Below are positions 41,075 to 44,762 of a stretch of DNA of 44,762 nt, one piece after another. The position numbers were made by a program, and so were the translations under genes. The first letter of the stretch is position 1, and each line of letters begins with the position of its first letter. The stretch lies in the NCBI GenBank assembly GCA_964630265.1, contig CAZVRW010000023.1, positions 1-44,762 on the forward strand, in the 5' to 3' direction. The notes below the pieces were generated by a model. The model searched no databases. It was not told the origin of the DNA and worked only from the letters and a program-made list of their open reading frames with translations. This DNA comes from CAZBWP01 sp964630265. Its GTDB lineage: Bacteria > Pseudomonadota > Alphaproteobacteria > Rhodospirillales > Defluviicoccaceae.

Positions 41075-41544
41075 AACTGGATCTGCGACGGCCGGAAGAT
41101 CTGATCTCGACGGCTTTCGGCATCGGCTTGGCGCCCGTCGCGCCCGGCACCTGGGGATCGGTCGCAGCCCTGCCGGTGGCTTGGCTGATCCATGCCCACC
41201 TTGGCCCTGTCGCCCTTGCCGGTGCTGCGCTGCTGGTCCTCGTTGTCGGCAGCTGGGCGGCCGGCGCGACCATGCGGCGTACCCGCACGGACGATCCCAG
41301 CGCCATCGTCATCGACGAGGTGGCCGGCCAATGGCTATCCCTCGCGGCGGTGCCCCTCGACCTGATCTGGTATGCCGCCGGTTTCGCCCTGTTTCGCCTG
41401 TTCGACATCACCAAACCGTGGCCGGCCTCTTGGGCCGACCGCGCCGTCAAGGGTGGCTTCGGCGTGATGCTCGACGACGTCATCGCGGCCGGCTACGCTG
41501 CCGGCGTGCTGCTCACCGCCCGCGCCATTCTTTCGGGAGTGTAA
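41071..41544 (+). CDS. pgpA: Phosphatidylglycerophosphatase A
   Basis: A 157-residue inner-membrane phosphatase giving phosphatidylglycerol. The N-terminus has AFGIGLAPVAPGTWGSVAA, the acidic motif is DPSAIVIDEVAGQW, and the C-terminal region RLFDITKPWP, then GVMLDDVIAAGYAAGV is typical. About four hydrophobic helices. ATG 41071 overlaps the dehydratase stop (ATGA); three bases separate its stop from pncC. Confidence 0.94.
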   Translation: MKLDLRRPEDLISTAFGIGLAPVAPGTWGSVAALPVAWLIHAHLGPVALAGAALLVLVVGSWAAGATMRRTRTDDPSAIVIDEVAGQWLSLAAVPLDLIWYAAGFALFRLFDITKPWPASWADRAVKGGFGVMLDDVIAAGYAAGVLLTARAILSGV

Positions 41545-41547
41545 TGA

Positions 41548-42039
41548 ATGATTTCTGACGAGGGTCGCCGCCTCGCTGCCCACCTCATCGAAGCCTGCCG
41601 CGCCCGCGGCCTGACGATCGGTGTCGCCGAATCCTGCACCGGCGGACTGATCGGAGGCAGCCTGACCGCGATCCCCGGCTCCTCGTTGGTCTTCGACCGC
41701 GGGTTCATCACCTACAGCAATCCGGCGAAGACGGAGCTTCTGGGCGTGGCCGGCGATCTGCTCGCGGACCATGGCGCGGTCAGTGAGCCGGTGGCGCGGG
41801 CGATGGTGGCCGGCGTGATGGCGCGGACGCCGGTCGACCTCGGCGTCGCCGTCACCGGCATCGCCGGCCCCGGTGGCGGCTCGGCCACCCGGCCCGTCGG
41901 ACTGGTGCACATGGCCGCAGCGCGGCGCCATGGCGAGACTCTGCACCAGCGGTGCGTCTTTCCCGGCGATCGCGATGCCGTCCGCGCCGCGACGGTGGAC
42001 GCCGCCCTAATGCTCCTGGGCCGGCTTGTGGAGAGTTAG
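41548..42039 (+). CDS. pncC: Nicotinamide-nucleotide amidase (CinA C-terminal domain family)
   Basis: A 163-residue amidohydrolase that converts NMN to nicotinate mononucleotide. It has the complete CinA C-domain: IGVAESCTGGLIGGSLTA (nucleophile Ser), RGFITYSNPAKTELLGV, HGAVSEPVARAM, TGIAGPGGGSATRPVG. Here it stands alone without the N-terminal MoCF domain of CinA. The last 33 bases overlap the convergent ratA 3' end. Confidence 0.92.
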   Translation: MISDEGRRLAAHLIEACRARGLTIGVAESCTGGLIGGSLTAIPGSSLVFDRGFITYSNPAKTELLGVAGDLLADHGAVSEPVARAMVAGVMARTPVDLGVAVTGIAGPGGGSATRPVGLVHMAAARRHGETLHQRCVFPGDRDAVRAATVDAALMLLGRLVES

Positions 42040-42504
42040 CCCGGACGTGGCCGGGTTTCTGTTGGCGTCCGGTCCATAAAGCGCGTCGGCGCGTTTCTCG
42101 AACGCCCCGACCATGCGTTGCACCGCCTCATTGAACAGTGTCTTGATGACCTTCTGCAAGGCGCGCGAGCGGAACTCGAAGTCCACGTAGAAATCGATGA
42201 CGCAGCCGCCATCCTCCCGCGGGATCAGGTTCCAGTGGTTGTTCAGATATTTGAACGGCCCCTCGTAGTAAGCCACGTCGATCCGGCCGGGCCGCTGCAG
42301 GCCAACATGCGAGGTGAAACGCTCGCGGAAGACTTTGTAGCCGATGACCAGATCGGCCACGAATGCGTTCGAGCCTTCCCAGCGTCGGACGCGTGCAGCG
42401 ACGCACCACGGCAAGAATTCCGGATACCGCTCCACGTCCGCGACCAAATCGAAGACCTGCTCGGGTGAGTAGGGAACGACACGCTGTTCGGCGTGGGTTG
42501 GCAT
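42007..42504 (-). CDS. ratA: RatA/Coq10-family START-domain protein
   Basis: A 165-residue protein of the COQ10/RatA type, a lipid-binding START fold tied to ubiquinone function or, in E. coli, ribosome association. Segments: VPYSPEQVFDLVADVERYPEFLPWC, FRERFTSHVGL, GPFKYLNNHWNL and FYVDFEFRSRALQKVI. The tail after about 145 is unconserved. Twenty bases below lipA, as in many alphaproteobacteria. Confidence 0.9.
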   Translation of the reverse strand: MPTHAEQRVVPYSPEQVFDLVADVERYPEFLPWCVAARVRRWEGSNAFVADLVIGYKVFRERFTSHVGLQRPGRIDVAYYEGPFKYLNNHWNLIPREDGGCVIDFYVDFEFRSRALQKVIKTLFNEAVQRMVGAFEKRADALYGPDANRNPATSGLTLHKPAQEH

Positions 42505-42524
42505 GGCGGGGCCGCCGCCGCCGC

Positions 42525-43466
42525 TCAGGCCTGGACCGGGGCGGCGCGGCGGGCGGCGCTCAGGGCTTCGAAGTCGCGGTCGGCATGATAGGACGAGCGG
42601 GTCAGCGGCGACGACGCGACCATCAAAAACCCCTTCGCGAAGCCGACCCGCTTGTAGTCCTCGAATTCATCCGGTGTCACGAAACGGTGCACCGCCACGT
42701 GCTTGGGCGTCGGCTGTAGGTACTGGCCGATGGTGAGAAAATCCACATTGGCGGCGCGCAGGTCGTCCATCACCTGAAAGACTTCGTCCGGCTCCTCACC
42801 GAGCCCGACCATGATCCCCGACTTGGTAAAGAGCATCGGTGACAGCGCTTTCGATTGCGCCAGCAACGCCAGCGAATGATCATAGCGGGCACCCGGCCGG
42901 ATCGACCGGTAAAGCCGAGGAACCGTCTCCAGATTGTGGTTGAAGACGTGCGGGCCGGCCGCGACCACCGCCTCCATCGCCCCCGCCTTACCGCGAAAGT
43001 CCGGTGTCAGCACCTCGACGGTGGTTGTCGGCGACGCCGCGCGGACACTTTCGATGCAGCGGACGAACTGGCTGGCGCCCCCGTCCTCCAGGTCGTCCCG
43101 GTCGACCGAGGTGATGACCATGTGCTTCAGGCCCATCTCCGCCGCCAAGAGGGCAACGTTGGCGGGCTCCTCGGGGTCGACCCGGCCAGGCTTGCCGGTG
43201 GCGACGTTGCAGAAGGCGCAGGCGCGGGTGCAGATGTCGCCGAGAATCATGACTGTGGCGTGCTTGCGCGCCCAACACTCCCCGATATTCGGGCACGCCG
43301 CCTCTTCACACACCGTGTGTAGCCGTTTCTCCCGAACCAGCCGGCGGGTCTCTGCATAGGCCGCCGACGTCGGCGCTTTGACGCGGATCCAGGCGGGCTT
43401 GCGGGGGCTGGGTTGGTCCGGCTTGTGCGCCTTTTCCGGGTGGCGAACCTCTGTGGAGTGGGCCAT
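42525..43466 (-). CDS. lipA: Lipoyl synthase
   Basis: A 313-residue radical-SAM enzyme that inserts sulfur into octanoyl groups of lipoyl-dependent dehydrogenases. The auxiliary iron-sulfur Cys motif is CEEAACPNIGEC, the radical-SAM motif is CTRACAFCNVATG, and the C-terminal RSSYHAD is present. ATG 43466 is chosen by homology; GTG 43493, five bases below the upstream stop, would add nine residues. Neither has a strong ribosome site. Probably co-transcribed with the ArsM-like gene. Confidence 0.94.
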   Translation of the reverse strand: MAHSTEVRHPEKAHKPDQPSPRKPAWIRVKAPTSAAYAETRRLVREKRLHTVCEEAACPNIGECWARKHATVMILGDICTRACAFCNVATGKPGRVDPEEPANVALLAAEMGLKHMVITSVDRDDLEDGGASQFVRCIESVRAASPTTTVEVLTPDFRGKAGAMEAVVAAGPHVFNHNLETVPRLYRSIRPGARYDHSLALLAQSKALSPMLFTKSGIMVGLGEEPDEVFQVMDDLRAANVDFLTIGQYLQPTPKHVAVHRFVTPDEFEDYKRVGFAKGFLMVASSPLTRSSYHADRDFEALSAARRAAPVQA

Positions 43467-43497
43467 GAACAGGATATTGCGCCCCTGGACCACGAGG

Positions 43498-44304
43498 TCA
43501 AGCGACGGGTTTTACAGCCTCGATGCGCGCTGACACCACGTGGTTCTCGAGTCCACTGCCCGGCGCCCATTCCTTGATCGCGGCGCGGCTGGCCTCGTCG
43601 ATCTCAATGCGGATGTCGCGGAAGCCGGCATCGGCGAGCCATCGTTGCAGATCGGCGACGGGCGCCGCGCCGGAACCGCACGCACAGTGAAGGTCGATGT
43701 CGTTCGCCATGCTTTCCGGCATCGGTGCGATCTGGACCACGTCCGAAACCGCCAGCCGACCGCCCGGCACCAGAACACGGTACGTCTCGCGCAGCACCTG
43801 CGGTTTGTCTGGAGACAGGTTGAGGACGCAATTGGAGATGACGACGTCCGCCGTCGCATCAGCCACCGGCAGGTGCTCGATCTCGCCCAGCCGGAACTGG
43901 ACGGAGTCGAGGGCGACCTTGCGCGCGTTCTCGCGGGCCTTGGCGATCATCTCGGGCGTCATGTCGACGCCGATCACGCGCCCCGTGGGGCCGACCGCCC
44001 GCGCCGCGAGGAAACAGTCGAACCCTGCGCCGCTGCCGAGATCGACGACCGTCTCTCCCGGCCTGAGCGCGGCGATCGCTGTCGGATTGCCGCAGCCGAG
44101 CCCGAAGTTGCTCTCCTCCGGCGCGGCCGCCACCTCCTCCTCGGAGTAGCCGATCCGGCGTGCCTGGTCGACGGCGGCATCGGCGCCACAACATGGAATC
44201 GCCGGCTTGGTACCACGGCATCCGGCCTCGTCTGCCGGCGTGACGACAGTTGCGTAGGCACTGCGCACCGCGGCGCGCACGGCATCGTCGGTTCGTTCGC
44301 TCAC
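43498..44304 (-). CDS. arsM: ArsM-like arsenite S-adenosylmethionine methyltransferase
   Basis: A 268-residue methyltransferase. The SAM loop is VVDLGSGAGFDCFLAA, with GVDMTPEMIAKARENARK and the GGRLAVSD strand. The Cys set typical of ArsM is present: CCG near residue 38, GLGCGNP (Cys71), SNCVLNLSPDK (Cys159) and HCACGSGA (Cys207, Cys209). ArsM methylates As(III) to volatile or less toxic forms. GTG 44304 is preferred as GGGAG is eight bases upstream; GTG 44308-44310 is also possible. No arsR, arsB or arsC gene is near. Confidence 0.88.
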   Translation of the reverse strand: MSERTDDAVRAAVRSAYATVVTPADEAGCRGTKPAIPCCGADAAVDQARRIGYSEEEVAAAPEESNFGLGCGNPTAIAALRPGETVVDLGSGAGFDCFLAARAVGPTGRVIGVDMTPEMIAKARENARKVALDSVQFRLGEIEHLPVADATADVVISNCVLNLSPDKPQVLRETYRVLVPGGRLAVSDVVQIAPMPESMANDIDLHCACGSGAAPVADLQRWLADAGFRDIRIEIDEASRAAIKEWAPGSGLENHVVSARIEAVKPVA

Positions 44305-44340
44305 GGACACGTCTCCCTGAGAATCCTCAATCTCGTTGAC

Positions 44341-44458
44341 CTAGTGGTTCGATGCCAACGGATGAGTCCCGTCTGATGGCTGAATCGAACCACCAGATCA
44401 ATAGGGTAGTGGATCGGATCTGACGCTTGGGAACCAAGCGTCAGATCCGATCCACTAG
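44341..44458. repeat. MITE/REP-like double-hairpin element bounded by CTAG
   Basis: The element runs from CTAGTGG (44341-44347) to CCACTAG (44452-44458), with related ends (CTAGTGGTTCGAT against CTAGTGGATCGGAT reading in from the right). Hairpin A has 10-base arms GTGGTTCGAT (44344-44353) and ATCGAACCAC (44384-44393). Hairpin B has perfect 24-base arms (44407-44430 and 44434-44457) with the loop GAA. It has no coding capacity. The ends and CTAG sites fit a miniature inverted-repeat element of IS630/Tc1 or IS5 type (inference). It lies just upstream of the ArsM-like gene and may act as a transcript hairpin. Confidence 0.65.
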
Positions 44459-44506
44459 CAGATGCAGCTTGCCCCGCCGAGTCACAGACGCGCGAGGCGG
44501 GCGGCA

Positions 44507-44762
44507 TCAAAGCGGCAGATCATAGCGGACGAACTCGGTCAACGTTCCGATGCGGTCGTAGACCGCCCGTGCCGCGTGATTGTCGCCATAGGTCATCCAG
44601 TAGATACGGTGCCACCCGTCGCGGCGGCCGCGTTCGGCGAGCGCCTCGATCAGAGCCCGGGCGACGCCGCGGCACCGGCCCTCGGGGGCAACGAACAGAT
44701 CCTCCAAATAACACACCGGCCGGTCGGACCATGTGTTTGGATGGAGCACGGCGTTGAGGATG
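44507..44762 (-). CDS. GNAT-family acetyltransferase, N-terminus beyond the window
   Basis: The frame is open to the window edge, so the gene starts beyond 44762. The visible 85 residues hold the C-terminal half of a GNAT fold: VCYLEDLFVAPEGRCRGVARALIEAL (acetyl-CoA loop R-C-R-G-V-A), and a last helix NHAARAVYDRIGTLTEFV. The GTG at 44749 is not the real start because conserved-looking codons precede it. Acceptor unknown. Confidence 0.75.
   Translation of the reverse strand, partial: ILNAVLHPNTWSDRPVCYLEDLFVAPEGRCRGVARALIEALAERGRRDGWHRIYWMTYGDNHAARAVYDRIGTLTEFVRYDLPL

Noticed and set aside
1..44762. CRISPR arrays, rRNA, tmRNA, integrase or complete insertion sequence
   Set aside because: No regularly spaced repeats, RNA gene consensus or transposase/integrase motifs were seen on either strand.

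Overview
The window is 44.8 kb of high-GC, densely packed DNA with no rRNA, tRNA, phage or CRISPR. Gene content and order indicate an alphaproteobacterium, most likely Rhodospirillales-like. The main evidence is the run rpoZ - rsh - pdxJ - acpS - lepB - rnc - era - recO with parC further on, the slt / dapA - smpB neighbourhood, lipA - ratA, a DUF4170-type protein and a ThrH-type phosphatase. The genus cannot be named from sequence alone.

Layout. 1-6.6 kb: a Tat-exported PhoD-type phosphatase, an alpha-amylase (GH13) with an N-terminal starch-binding-like module, and a SulP transporter fused to STAS and cyclic-nucleotide domains. 6.6-9.6 kb: a divergent LD-carboxypeptidase facing a Mur ligase with an overlapping TetR regulator, probably a peptidoglycan-recycling module. 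9.5-15.9 kb (minus strand): a TRAP transporter pair (DctQ, DctM), an unusual 894-residue PHB-depolymerase fusion and an RlmD/TrmA-type RNA methyltransferase. 16-23.5 kb: parC and recO, separated by chaA, an MFS transporter, a low-GC acetyltransferase and an orphan Mla-type ATPase. 23.7-30.9 kb: the large minus-strand housekeeping operon, covering protein export, RNA processing, ribosome assembly, stringent response, and vitamin B6, folate and ACP maturation. 31-34.9 kb: plus-strand NYN nuclease, family-5 uracil-DNA glycosylase, ThrH, GST and a secreted TPR protein, with the DUF4170-type gene on the minus strand. 34.9-38.4 kb: smpB and dapA, divergent from a soluble lytic transglycosylase. 38.5-42 kb: a tight five-gene plus-strand operon (HAD dehalogenase, alpha/beta hydrolase, threonine dehydratase, pgpA, pncC). 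42-44.8 kb (minus strand): ratA, lipA, an ArsM-like methyltransferase, a MITE-like palindromic element and a truncated acetyltransferase.

The most unusual items are four. (i) The PHB-depolymerase fusion has a winged-helix-like N-terminus, a well-placed internal start, and a tandem amphipathic repeat. (ii) A double-hairpin element is bounded by CTAG sites upstream of the arsM-like gene. (iii) The SulP gene has no normal start codon upstream of its first membrane segment. (iv) A low-GC gene island breaks the conserved recO-parC neighbourhood. No complete new multi-gene system was recognised. The PHB-depolymerase fusion is the best candidate for new biology.
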